Source: Syntrophorhabdaceae bacterium
GTDB lineage: Bacteria > Desulfobacterota > Syntrophorhabdia > Syntrophorhabdales > Syntrophorhabdaceae
Assembly (NCBI GenBank): GCA_026415015.1
Contig: JAOAHW010000134.1
Span: forward strand, 1 to 18,309
Length of the DNA stretch: 18,309 nt
Direction: 5' to 3'
Positions within the stretch are counted from its first letter, which is position 1. Every line of letters starts with the position of its first letter. The position numbers were made by a program, and so were the translations under genes. The notes beneath the pieces are model-generated. The model saw only the letters and a list, made by a program, of their open reading frames with translations, was not told the origin of the DNA and did no database searches. Shown piece after piece: positions 1 to 7,870 of this stretch.

Positions 1-833
1 CAGGTGAGCTACTCACTGATGCCAGGGTAAAGATAGGAGGGGAATTCAATAACGAGCCCTATGTAGCCATAGAATTCAATGCAGAAGGCTCAAGGATATT
101 TGATAAGATTACAGCAGAGAACATCGGCAAGAGGGTTGCCATCATACTTGATAATACAGTTTATTCTGCACCTGTAGTGAAAGAGAGGATATCAGGTGGA
201 AAGGCATCCATAACAGGTGGTTTTACAATGGATGAGGCAAAAGACCTTGCCATAGTGTTAAGGGCAGGTGCATTGCCTGCACCGGTCAAGGTTGTTCAGA
301 ATATTACAATAGGACCAACCCTTGGTCAGGACTCTATAAGAAAAGGTGTAAGTGCCGCAATACTCGGCGCCGTCCTTGTAATCTTGTTTATGATTTTTTA
401 CTACAAGTTTTCAGGTGTTATTGCTGTTATAGCCCTTTTCCTGAACCTTTTGTATCTCCTTGGTGCGTTCACTGCACTTAAGGCAACCATGACCCTCCCT
501 GGTATAGCAGGCATTATACTCACAATGGGTATGGGCGTTGATTCCAATGTCCTCATATTTGAGAGGATAAGGGAAGAATTAAGGCTTGGAAAGACTGTCA
601 GGGCAGCTATAGATAGTGGCTATGAAAAGGCATGGGTAACCATCTTTGATTCTCATGTAACAACCCTTATAACAACATTCATACTCTTTATATTCGGGAC
701 AGGCCCAATAAAGGGTTTTGCTGTCACATTGAGTATAGGCATTATAGTGAACCTCTTTACAGCGGTATTTGGCTCAAAGGCTTTTTTTGACTGGATTCTT
801 TTAAAGTATAAACCGAGGAGTCTGAGCATTTAA
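1..833 (+). CDS. secD: Protein translocase subunit SecD (3' part)
   Basis: This is the C-terminal part of SecD, the inner-membrane protein that with SecF uses the proton-motive force to help complete Sec-dependent export. The reading frame is open from base 3, about 276 residues, and the start lies outside the window. Visible are the end of the large periplasmic region (DNTVYSAPVV, SITGGFTMDEAKDLAIVLRAG), then alternating membrane helices beginning near AILGAVLVILFMIFYY. The signature helix GMGVDSNVLIFERIREEL contains the conserved Asp and Arg linked to proton flow. The stop codon overlaps the secF start by one base (TAATG), so the two are almost certainly translationally coupled. An internal ATG at 177 could be mistaken for the start, but homology clearly continues upstream of it. 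Identification is secure. Confidence 0.96.
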   Translation, partial: GELLTDARVKIGGEFNNEPYVAIEFNAEGSRIFDKITAENIGKRVAIILDNTVYSAPVVKERISGGKASITGGFTMDEAKDLAIVLRAGALPAPVKVVQNITIGPTLGQDSIRKGVSAAILGAVLVILFMIFYYKFSGVIAVIALFLNLLYLLGAFTALKATMTLPGIAGIILTMGMGVDSNVLIFERIREELRLGKTVRAAIDSGYEKAWVTIFDSHVTTLITTFILFIFGTGPIKGFAVTLSIGIIVNLFTAVFGSKAFFDWILLKYKPRSLSI

Positions 834-1741
834 TGAAATTCATCGAGATAGTTAAAGATACAAAGATAGACTTTATAGGCTTGAGGAATAAGGCGTTTGC
901 AATCTCCGGTATACTATGTGCCATAGGAATCTTTGCTTTTATAATGGTTTCCCTTGGTAAGGCAAATCTCAGTGTTGACTTCACAGGCGGTGTCCAGATA
1001 CATGCAAAGTTTGAAGAAAAGGTAGATATAGGCGCACTAAGGGGTATCCTTCTAACAGGGGGGATTAAGGATGTTCAGATACAGGAGGTAAGCGGAACAA
1101 AGGAATTTCTCATAAAAACAAAGGCCTTTGGTTCAGGAGACCAGGATATACAGAAAAAGATAGATACCATCATAAAAAAAGAGATGGGCAATAAGGGTTT
1201 TCAGATACTGGCAAGTAATATGGTTGGTGCTACAGTGGGTAAGGCCTTAAAAAGGGATGCACTAATTGCTATGGCCATATCCTTTATATGCATCATCATT
1301 TATATAGCCTGGCGATTTACCTTCATATTCGGTCTTGCTGCCACCCTGGCAACATTCCATGATGTCCTCTCCCTTCTTGGAATCTTCTATCTCTTCAATA
1401 TGGAGATGAATATATTATTTATTACAGCCCTCTTGACAATAGCAGGTTATTCCCTTACAGATACCGTAGTTGTCTTTGACAGGATAAGGGAGAACATGTC
1501 CAAGATGAAATCTAAGAAAGACTTTGCTGATGTAATTAATAAGAGCATAAATAGTGTTTTAAGTAGGACCCTGATTACATCCATAACTACACTGCTTGCT
1601 ATTGGTGCAATCCTTTTTTTAGGTGGAAAGACGCTCTTTGATTTTTCTTTTGCCCTTTTCATAGGTGTTCTGATAGGTACATATTCATCGGTTTTTGTAG
1701 CAAGTCCTCTTGTATTTCTCTGGAGAAAAAGGGCACGTTAA
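833..1741 (+). CDS. secF: Protein translocase subunit SecF
   Basis: This is SecF, partner of SecD in the accessory complex of the Sec translocon in the inner membrane. At 302 residues it has the usual length. It shows an N-terminal helix (about 20-42), the SecF signature VDFTGG (48-53), a short periplasmic domain, and then five hydrophobic helices. The helix GYSLTDTVVVFDRIREN (205-221) matches the SecD/SecF proton-relay helix, with Asp210 and Arg217/219. The ATG lies inside the secD stop (one-base overlap), so no separate ribosome site is needed. The 19-base gap to the next gene makes read-through likely, although that gene has no known link to export. Nothing looks truncated. Confidence 0.96.
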   Translation: MKFIEIVKDTKIDFIGLRNKAFAISGILCAIGIFAFIMVSLGKANLSVDFTGGVQIHAKFEEKVDIGALRGILLTGGIKDVQIQEVSGTKEFLIKTKAFGSGDQDIQKKIDTIIKKEMGNKGFQILASNMVGATVGKALKRDALIAMAISFICIIIYIAWRFTFIFGLAATLATFHDVLSLLGIFYLFNMEMNILFITALLTIAGYSLTDTVVVFDRIRENMSKMKSKKDFADVINKSINSVLSRTLITSITTLLAIGAILFLGGKTLFDFSFALFIGVLIGTYSSVFVASPLVFLWRKRAR

Positions 1742-1760
1742 AATATTTTTTTGATAAGGT

Positions 1761-4064
1761 ATGCAGTCAAGGCTCGAAGAGGTTCTGAGAAATAAAGAAA
1801 GGGAATTCAAGCTCTTTCAAAGATTTTCCCAGCTAAAAAAGTTCTGCGAAGAAAATATATTTCCATCCTCAAACCTACCATTAAAAGAGCATGTAGAAGA
1901 CCTCACGAAAATGGTTGAGCGTATCCTCCCTGACCCTAAGGATAGAACTGAAGAGATGTTTTCAGGGGAGATATTCACACTTTTAGGGATTATCTATCTC
2001 CATGATATTGACAAGGTGAAGGATTATAGATGGAAATCAGATGGGCTTATGTTGAGCAATATATTCAATTATAACCAGAGCCTTTTCCACCATTATGGTC
2101 TTAAGATACCTGAGATGGCCATGGAGGTGATAAATTATTTTTCCTTTTCAAACAAGATAAAAAAGCTACCCATTGAGCTGGAGATAACAGAAGACAACAA
2201 AAAGGCCGTCATAAGGAACACGAAGGTTATAGGTCACATATTCAATTTTGCCCATCTCCTCCTTGACATCTTCTTTTCTAATATAAAATTCTCAAAACTC
2301 AGGAGATTCAATGATTCTAAGGTTTTTTTAAGGAAAGACGATGTGAATCTCGACATAGATAACAGGGAGGGGATTATCAAAATAAGATATACAGCAAAAT
2401 TTCCCTATGAGATGCATATGCTTGATAATGCGAGGGTCCTTCTCGAAGATATGTTTTATCTCTTTAAAGATAATGTTAATGGCAAATTGGGGATGAGCTA
2501 TAAAGAGATATTATGGGATATTAAAAATGATTTTAATTATGAGAAGGATTTGTTTGAGATACCAAGATTCTCTCCATACAATGAGTATGAATTACCACCT
2601 GTAGAGAGATGGGAAAAGGCATCAATGATTCTGGATAGGTTATTTAATACAGGCACTGCCATTGTTGTAGGTGGAGAGTCTACGGGAAAGACTACCATCT
2701 TAAAATCCTTTGTAATACCACAGCTATCCATAACCAACAGAAATGTCTTTTACTGCGAAATATGGGAGAGGCCTGTGAGCGAGGTAAGGGATATTATCTG
2801 CAAAAAATATAGATCCTTCAGTCAAACAGGTCTTGATATCATCTCTTTATGCAAAAGGCTTATTGAGGATGAACCATGTTATTTTATCCTTGATAACTGT
2901 GAGAGATATGCCCATCTTAACAAAGGCGAACAGGAAAAATTTGAGAGATTTATAAAATTCTGTTTAGAACAGGAAAATATATTTATAATAGCCGCTGGTG
3001 AAAAAGAGACATTTTTTGAGTGGTTTACACCCTTTGCAGGGACAGATATCTATTCTATTTGTGAGGTAAAACCCATAAAAGGTGAGGTTGTCAAAGAGGC
3101 CTATGAAGGTGAAAGTGTATTATGGGATATGGCACACAGCTATAAACCAATAGAGCTTGCCATGCTTAGGGCAAAGATGAGCCCAGAGAAGGTGCTTGCA
3201 GATATATTAAAGGACATGATGGAGGACATAGAGTTTAGGGGCCTCATGGCTGTCTTTATAGACAAGAAAGAAAACACTATAAAGAGATTCACCATAGAAG
3301 ACCTCTACTGCTGGACATCCATGCCAAAAAAACGCATCACTGGGTATCTCAATGCATTAAAGGAAAGGGATATAATTATAGAGACAGAGTCCCTCGGCAA
3401 TCTATACTATCACCTCTCAGGAAGATACCTTATTGACCCGCTGTTCAATATCCTTAAACTCCATGAATTTGAAGAGAAAAAGAGGACAAGGAATTATCTG
3501 AAGAATTCCATTGTCAACAGAACATTCCTTGGAAAGGATGACCTTGAGGTCGTGATAAAATGGAAAGACAATATGGTCTTTACAAGAGAGGAATCAGGTA
3601 TCGTCCTTGCGAGTCTTATAATCCAGGCTATGGATTATACTGAATTTTTTGAAAAGGCAAAGTCTGATGACAAAGGTATTGATATACAGCCATTACTTCA
3701 GATACTCTATGTTGATGATGCTATAAAGAGGGCTCATGCAATTAAGGTCCTCACAGAGATAAAAGATAAAGGCATGATAAATCCCCTTTTGATTCATCTT
3801 AAAAAGGAAGAGGTTCCGGAGATAAAAGACCTTTTAATAAAGGGGATATGCATGACAAAGAAGAAAAAGGCAATCCTTGCCATAGTCAATACCCTCAAGG
3901 AGATAGGCGATAAGAGTCTGCTCTTAAAAGCCATAGACTTTTTTTATTATCTCTTTGATGGCAATGCAAGGCAACTTCTCATAGAGATAAAGGAGAAAGA
4001 AGATGACCCTGCAGTCCTTTCAAGGATTGAGGATATCCTATCCCAGATAGACTATAGACAATAG
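1761..4064 (+). CDS. HD-domain / STAND-like P-loop NTPase with C-terminal helical repeats
   Basis: I do not recognise this 767-residue protein as a named family, but its parts are legible. Residues about 40-175 look like a divergent HD phosphohydrolase domain: His44, the pair His81-Asp82 in LHDIDK, His110/His111, and a late Asp169 in AHLLLDI. Residues about 283-430 form a P-loop NTPase with Walker A GGESTGKTT (304-312) and a Walker B strand CYFILDNCERY (373-383). The stretch after Walker A (LKSFVIPQL) and the D-x-x-E pattern resemble novel STAND NTPases. A winged-helix-like segment follows at about 506-560. Residues about 640-767 are helix pairs suggestive of HEAT repeats. It begins 19 bases after secF, just after an in-frame stop, with a poor ribosome site (AAGGT abuts the ATG). 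No signal peptide or membrane helix is visible, so it is probably cytoplasmic. Domain calls are by eye; function is unknown. Confidence 0.8.
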   Translation: MQSRLEEVLRNKEREFKLFQRFSQLKKFCEENIFPSSNLPLKEHVEDLTKMVERILPDPKDRTEEMFSGEIFTLLGIIYLHDIDKVKDYRWKSDGLMLSNIFNYNQSLFHHYGLKIPEMAMEVINYFSFSNKIKKLPIELEITEDNKKAVIRNTKVIGHIFNFAHLLLDIFFSNIKFSKLRRFNDSKVFLRKDDVNLDIDNREGIIKIRYTAKFPYEMHMLDNARVLLEDMFYLFKDNVNGKLGMSYKEILWDIKNDFNYEKDLFEIPRFSPYNEYELPPVERWEKASMILDRLFNTGTAIVVGGESTGKTTILKSFVIPQLSITNRNVFYCEIWERPVSEVRDIICKKYRSFSQTGLDIISLCKRLIEDEPCYFILDNCERYAHLNKGEQEKFERFIKFCLEQENIFIIAAGEKETFFEWFTPFAGTDIYSICEVKPIKGEVVKEAYEGESVLWDMAHSYKPIELAMLRAKMSPEKVLADILKDMMEDIEFRGLMAVFIDKKENTIKRFTIEDLYCWTSMPKKRITGYLNALKERDIIIETESLGNLYYHLSGRYLIDPLFNILKLHEFEEKKRTRNYLKNSIVNRTFLGKDDLEVVIKWKDNMVFTREESGIVLASLIIQAMDYTEFFEKAKSDDKGIDIQPLLQILYVDDAIKRAHAIKVLTEIKDKGMINPLLIHLKKEEVPEIKDLLIKGICMTKKKKAILAIVNTLKEIGDKSLLLKAIDFFYYLFDGNARQLLIEIKEKEDDPAVLSRIEDILSQIDYRQ

Positions 4065-4081
4065 ACTAAAGACTATAGAAC
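4047..4081 (+). repeat. Five 7-bp tandem repeats across a stop codon
   Basis: Five consecutive heptamers can be read: ATAGACT, ATAGACA, ATAGACT, AAAGACT, ATAGAAC. They begin in the last codons of the HD-STAND gene and run 17 bases past its TAG stop at 4062-4064. Because the unit is not a multiple of three, gain or loss of one copy would move the stop. With one unit fewer the frame would read on a few residues to another stop. Copies are already degenerate, so slippage may be rare. Confidence 0.75.
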
Positions 4082-4121
4082 ATTTATAAAATCCATACAG
4101 CTAATGCAATTGAGATGTACC

Positions 4122-4142
4122 AAAGGGCAAAAGGCCTTTTTC
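4122..4142. terminator. Possible bidirectional terminator between convergent genes
   Basis: AAAGG (4122-4126) pairs with CCTTT (4135-4139) and is followed by two more T. An overlapping perfect palindrome AAAAGGCCTTTT lies at 4129-4140. It sits in the 86-base gap where the HD-STAND gene and serS converge, where a shared terminator is expected. The stem is short and the T run is only five bases, so this is a weak call. Confidence 0.3.
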
Positions 4143-4150
4143 AGAAGGCA

Positions 4151-5422
4151 CTATTCAGGGAACCTTTCCATCCCGTTAATATATGGTCTAAGCACCTCAG
4201 GCACTGTGATTGAACCATCCTGGTTCTGATAGTTTTCAAGAACAGCCATTACAGTCCTGCCAATAGCAAGGCCAGAGCCGTTTAATGTATGGACAAACTC
4301 GTTTTTGCCATTTGCCTTTTTATATCTAATCATTGCCCTCCTTGCCTGAAATGCCTCAAAGTTGCTGCAGGAGGATATCTCTCTGTATATATTCTGTCCT
4401 GGTAGCCAGACCTCTATATCATAGGTCTTGGCTGATGAAAAACCAAGGTCACCTGTGCATAAGAGGGATACCCTGTAGTGGATGTTCAGTCTTCTTAGCA
4501 CATCCTCTGCATCGAGAAGAAGTCCCTCAAGCTCATCATATGATGTCTCTGGGAGGCTGAATTTAACAAGTTCTACCTTGTTGAATTGGTGCTGTCTTGT
4601 CAGTCCCCTTGTATCTTTACCATGGGCACCAGCCTCTTTTCTAAAACAGGGTGTATAGGCAACAAACTTTATAGGGAGTTCATCCTCCATGAGTATCTCG
4701 TTGCTGAATATATTGGTTACAGGGACCTCAGCAGTAGGTATGAGGAAATAGTCTATACCATCAAGCCTGAATAACTCATCCTCGAATTTTGGCAACTGGC
4801 CTGTGCCTGTCATGGTCTGTCTGTTTACCATAAACGGCGGGAGGACCTCTATATATCCATGTTCCCTTGTATGGAGGTCAAGCATAAAATTGATAAGTGC
4901 CCTTTCAAGTTGTGCACCAAAGGATTTGTAAAGGGTAAACCTCGAACCTGTTATCTTAGCAGCCCTTTTAAAGTCCAATATATCAAGTCTTTCACCTATA
5001 TCCCAGTGGGGCAGGGGCTCAAAATCAAAAACAGGCTTTTCACCCCATATTCTTACAACCTTGTTATCTTCTTCTGTTGTGCCTTCAGGGACAGACATAT
5101 GGGGGATATTTGGTATGATAAGCATTATATCATCCCACTGTCTTTCCGTCTGTCTCAATTCCTGGTCAAGCTCTCCAATCTTTTTACCTATATCCTTGAG
5201 ATGTTCGATATATTCTTTTGTATCAGCACCTGCCTTTTTTAGTCGGGCTATCTCATCGGATAATCTATTTTTCTCGTTTTTTAACCTTTCTGTCTCCTTG
5301 ATAAGGCCCCTTCTTTTTTCATCAATCCTTAATAAGGCATCTACATCAAAACTTATACCTCTTTTCCGCAGGCCTTCATATAAAAGGTCAATCTTCTCTC
5401 TTATTATCTTTGAATCAAGCAT
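4151..5422 (-). CDS. serS: Seryl-tRNA synthetase
   Basis: This class II aminoacyl-tRNA synthetase charges tRNA-Ser (and tRNA-Sec where present) with serine in the cytoplasm. At 423 residues it has the standard bacterial length. Residues about 1-105 form the long antiparallel coiled-coil arm that grips the long variable arm of tRNA-Ser (rich in Lys, Glu and Leu). The catalytic core shows TAEVPVTN (230-237), motif 2 FRKEAGAHGKDTRGLTRQHQF (260-280) and motif 3 GSGLAIGRT (382-390). It is the last gene of a four-gene minus-strand run. Its ATG directly follows the stop of the GerMN gene, and its ribosome site GGAGG lies inside that gene's last codons, which implies translational coupling. No anomalies are seen. 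Confidence 0.97.
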   Translation of the reverse strand: MLDSKIIREKIDLLYEGLRKRGISFDVDALLRIDEKRRGLIKETERLKNEKNRLSDEIARLKKAGADTKEYIEHLKDIGKKIGELDQELRQTERQWDDIMLIIPNIPHMSVPEGTTEEDNKVVRIWGEKPVFDFEPLPHWDIGERLDILDFKRAAKITGSRFTLYKSFGAQLERALINFMLDLHTREHGYIEVLPPFMVNRQTMTGTGQLPKFEDELFRLDGIDYFLIPTAEVPVTNIFSNEILMEDELPIKFVAYTPCFRKEAGAHGKDTRGLTRQHQFNKVELVKFSLPETSYDELEGLLLDAEDVLRRLNIHYRVSLLCTGDLGFSSAKTYDIEVWLPGQNIYREISSCSNFEAFQARRAMIRYKKANGKNEFVHTLNGSGLAIGRTVMAVLENYQNQDGSITVPEVLRPYINGMERFPE

Positions 5423-5974
5423 TCAATCCTCCATCAAATCATTATTATAAGGCAATGGTTTATATGTATATATCAAACCTTTTAGAGTATAGACAGGCCT
5501 TCCTTCTATTAATATCTGTACTGCCTTGGCATTGCCTGTATTTGAGATCAAGGTATTTATTATTGAATATAAAGCCATAATCTCCTGAGAAGGCTCATTA
5601 ATATCTTCTATCAGGTGACCTGAGAGATTTGTGTATATTATACCGTTAGAATCTATTGTATAATCATATAACTCCAGTCTTTCAGGTATTGCCTTTTCAT
5701 CCTTCAAGGCTTTCATCATTATATCTATCTTCGTCCTCTCAGGCGTTTCATTTTTTATCTGGACAGTCTTTTTGGCTAACCTGAATCTGGAGACGGGATA
5801 AATAATATTCAACTCGCTTGCCTTGGCTGTCTCAGGGGTTGCAGTAACCTTGGGTCTCTTTAGAAATCTGTAGTAAGCACCTATTATAAGTAGTGCTGCA
5901 ACAAATATTGCAATAAAAATAATTATCTTTTTTCTTTTACCCTTTTCCTCTTCCTCTAAATAGACCTGTGACAT
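5423..5974 (-). CDS. Membrane-anchored GerMN-domain protein
   Basis: This 183-residue protein has a short charged cytoplasmic N-terminus (LEEEEKGKRKK), one membrane helix at about 17-34 (IIIFIAIFVAALLIIGAYY), and an extracytoplasmic domain. The last 100 residues resemble the GerMN domain, first named from the Bacillus germination protein GerM but widespread in non-sporulating bacteria. Supporting segments are the IYTNLSG strand (113-119), a helix EIMALYSIINTL, and the closing VQILIEGRPVYTLKGLIY (152-169). Its biochemical role is unknown; related domains are tied to the cell envelope. It starts six bases after the upstream hydrolase and abuts serS. No clear ribosome site is seen, consistent with coupled translation. 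Family assignment is fairly sure; function is not. Confidence 0.8.
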   Translation of the reverse strand: MSQVYLEEEEKGKRKKIIIFIAIFVAALLIIGAYYRFLKRPKVTATPETAKASELNIIYPVSRFRLAKKTVQIKNETPERTKIDIMMKALKDEKAIPERLELYDYTIDSNGIIYTNLSGHLIEDINEPSQEIMALYSIINTLISNTGNAKAVQILIEGRPVYTLKGLIYTYKPLPYNNDLMED

Positions 5975-5980
5975 AATATA

Positions 5981-6550
5981 TCAGGTAATATCTTTTTTCT
6001 CATGGAGTTCTAAAAATTCTTTTGACTGCATTACCCTGAAGATAGGGTAAATGGCAGAATACCTATAGGCATCCATAAAGGATTTATGTATATTTTTGTC
6101 GTATGCTGCGCTTAAATCCTCAAGGATTATGGTATAAAAGTCATGACACAGGGCATCAAAGGCAGTGGCAAGGACACAGAAGTGTGTATTCACACCGCCA
6201 ATAAGCACAGTGTCTATACCCCATGTCCTTAATGTCTGGTCAAGGTCTGTCTTGAAAAATGCGCTGAATCTCCTTTTTTCAAGGATTATGTCGTCTTTCT
6301 GTGGTTCAAGTTCTGCCAAAGGTAGGGTATCTTTAGTCCCCCTTATTGCATGGGGTTTCATCCTCCCTTTAAATATAAAATCATCCTTTAAAAAGCTATC
6401 ACATGCAAATATAACAGGTATATCCTTACCCCTGCAGACCTTTAAAAAATCCCTTACAGGCTCTATTATCTTTTCCTCTTCTTTTTCACCTGTTTTTTCT
6501 TTTCTGTAATTGCCCTGGAGCATATCTACTATTATAATGGCAGGTTTCAT
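5981..6550 (-). CDS. Isochorismatase-family cysteine hydrolase
   Basis: This 189-residue cytoplasmic enzyme belongs to the isochorismatase/nicotinamidase superfamily, which hydrolyses amides or vinyl ethers through a Cys-Asp-Lys triad. All three residues are visible: Asp9 in AIIIVDM, Lys92 in EKRRFSAFF, and Cys125 in GGVNTHFCV. The last segment also gives the non-proline cis-peptide motif typical of the family. Asp51 (ACDSF) is where nicotinamidases begin their metal site, but the His-rich metal motif of true PncA is not obvious, so the substrate cannot be named. The gene overlaps tatD by four bases (ATGA) and precedes the GerMN gene by six, so it is in the middle of a coupled operon. Nicotinamidase remains one possibility. 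Confidence 0.87.
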   Translation of the reverse strand: MKPAIIIVDMLQGNYRKEKTGEKEEEKIIEPVRDFLKVCRGKDIPVIFACDSFLKDDFIFKGRMKPHAIRGTKDTLPLAELEPQKDDIILEKRRFSAFFKTDLDQTLRTWGIDTVLIGGVNTHFCVLATAFDALCHDFYTIILEDLSAAYDKNIHKSFMDAYRYSAIYPIFRVMQSKEFLELHEKKDIT

Positions 6551-7335
6551 ATCTGGCCTCCCTTGTAATTCCTTAAGAATAAGTCGACAAAATTTTTATA
6601 TATATTCGAGGTAATCTCTTCTATATCCATATTCTTTATAGATGCTATCTTTTCCACCGTATACCTTACAAAAGATGGCTCGTTTCTCTTTCCCCTGAAT
6701 GGAACAGGTGTAAGAAAAGGTGCATCGGTCTCTGAAAGGAGCCTATCCAGAGGGATATACCTGACCAGATCTATTGACTGCTTTTTATCGCCGTAGGTAA
6801 TAGTTCCTGGGATGGATATATAAAAACCCATATCAAGAAACCTTTTTGCCGATTCTCTATCATAAGAATAGCAGTGGATAACACCACCATTATCTGAGGC
6901 GCTATTTTCCTTCAATATCTCGATGGTCTTTTCCTTTGCCTGCCTTGAATGCACTATTATAGGTATCTTTAGTTCTTTTGCAAGGTGAATCTGACGAATA
7001 AAGGCCTTGACCTGGATATCCTGGGGTGAGTAATTTTTGAAAAAATCAAGGCCTATCTCGCCATAGGCAACTATCTTTTTATTTTCTCTAATATAATCCT
7101 TTATTTTTTTTGCTGTAGTTTCATTAAACTGATCGCTATTATGGGGGTGAATGCCTATCGCCCCTAATATATTCTTATACCTTGTTGTCAGGTCATTGAC
7201 TGTCTTGAAATACCTATTTTCAGTCCCTACTGTTAGTATATACAGGATACTCGCCTTTAGACTTTTTTCTATCACCTCGTCCCTGTCTTTATTGTATGAC
7301 TCCATCTCAAGATGGCAGTGAGAATCAACAAACAT
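6547..7335 (-). CDS. tatD: TatD-family metal-dependent DNase
   Basis: This 262-residue TIM-barrel metallohydrolase is of the TatD/YcfH type, cytoplasmic 3'-5' nucleases linked to DNA repair and turnover of damaged DNA. The metal ligands are all present: His6 and His8 (DSHCHL), Glu93 (GEIGLDFF), His129 (PIIVHSRQA), His154 (VIHCYS) and Asp204 (SETDAPFLTP). Length is normal. It is the first gene of the minus-strand operon that continues through the isochorismatase-like hydrolase, the GerMN protein and serS. The start codon has an A/T-rich leader without a strong Shine-Dalgarno sequence. It diverges from the MORN gene across a 108-base gap that must hold both promoters. The family is certain; the precise subtype (TatD, YcfH or YjjV) is not. 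Confidence 0.94.
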   Translation of the reverse strand: MFVDSHCHLEMESYNKDRDEVIEKSLKASILYILTVGTENRYFKTVNDLTTRYKNILGAIGIHPHNSDQFNETTAKKIKDYIRENKKIVAYGEIGLDFFKNYSPQDIQVKAFIRQIHLAKELKIPIIVHSRQAKEKTIEILKENSASDNGGVIHCYSYDRESAKRFLDMGFYISIPGTITYGDKKQSIDLVRYIPLDRLLSETDAPFLTPVPFRGKRNEPSFVRYTVEKIASIKNMDIEEITSNIYKNFVDLFLRNYKGGQI

Positions 7336-7380
7336 AATTTTTTTATAACATATTTTATTGAGGTAGAGTATATAAATGTC

Positions 7381-7410
7381 TTGAAAAAATAGCTTTATTA
7401 ATTGTAGAGT
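7381..7410 (+). promoter_or_regulatory. Candidate promoter for the MORN gene
   Basis: TTGAAA at 7381-7386 and TAGAGT at 7405-7410 are separated by 18 bases, a fair sigma-70-type match in the A/T-rich divergent gap. It lies 34 bases upstream of the MORN start. No start site can be proven from sequence. Confidence 0.35.
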
Positions 7411-7424
7411 TAACTTATCAGATA

Positions 7425-7436
7425 GGAGTGGGGGGG
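7425..7436 (+). promoter_or_regulatory. Ribosome site containing a seven-G run
   Basis: GGAGT followed by seven consecutive G lies just ahead of the MORN start at 7444. The G run (7430-7436) both supplies and positions the Shine-Dalgarno pairing, so a change in G number would alter spacing to the ATG. Confidence 0.5.
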
Positions 7437-7443
7437 TGAAGAA

Positions 7444-7842
7444 ATGGAACTAAATTTTCTAAAAAAGCTAATATTTTTTTTATTTTTATCAACTTTTTTT
7501 TATGCACCAGTAATATCGAACGCCGAATGTATAAAAGGAAACTGTCAGAACGGAAAAGGGACATTTGTAATATCTCCTAAGAGCACTTATACTGGTGAAT
7601 TCAAGAATGGAAAATACCATGGTCACGGCACATGCACATTTGCCAATGGAGCAAAGTATGTAGGTCAGTGGAGGGACGGTAAGATGAATGGCAAAGGTGT
7701 TTATACACTCTCACGAAAAAGTAAGTATATAGGTCAGTTTAAGGATGGCATGTTCCATGGATATGGAACACTATATAGTGAAGATGGAAAGGTTGTTTAT
7801 AAGGGAAAATGGGAAAATGACAGACCTTTGAATAAAAAATAA
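7444..7842 (+). CDS. Exported MORN-repeat protein
   Basis: This 132-residue secreted or periplasmic protein starts with a Sec signal peptide (about 1-27: KK, a hydrophobic core LIFFLFLSTFFYA, then SNA before Glu28). The rest is MORN repeats: a degenerate one at about 29-46 (NGKGTF), full ones starting at Tyr49 (YTGEFKNGKYHGHGT), Tyr72 (YVGQWRDGKMNGKGV) and Tyr95 (YIGQFKDGMFHGYGT), and a partial one at Tyr119 (YKGKWEND). MORN units form beta-hairpin rods; in bacteria their roles are mostly unknown, with proposals including membrane or protein binding. Mature Cys29, Cys34 and Cys64 could form a disulfide. It lies 86 bases upstream of an HD-GYP gene on the same strand, but that gene seems to have its own promoter. 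Confidence 0.88.
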   Translation: MELNFLKKLIFFLFLSTFFYAPVISNAECIKGNCQNGKGTFVISPKSTYTGEFKNGKYHGHGTCTFANGAKYVGQWRDGKMNGKGVYTLSRKSKYIGQFKDGMFHGYGTLYSEDGKVVYKGKWENDRPLNKK

Positions 7843-7869
7843 AAAAAATTAAAAAAATTTAATTTTTTT
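7842..7869 (+). terminator. All-A/T hairpin after the MORN gene
   Basis: Bases 7842-7853 (A7 TT A3) pair perfectly with 7858-7869 (T3 AA T7) around an AAAA loop: a 12-bp stem of A-T pairs only, beginning at the last base of the stop codon and ending in seven T. It could act as a weak intrinsic terminator, but a stem without G-C is unstable and such symmetry can arise in A/T-rich DNA. Confidence 0.35.
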
Positions 7870-7870
7870 C

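Noticed and set aside
4333..5450. Plus-strand open frames opposite serS
   Set aside because: All lie antisense to a complete seryl-tRNA synthetase with intact class II motifs.
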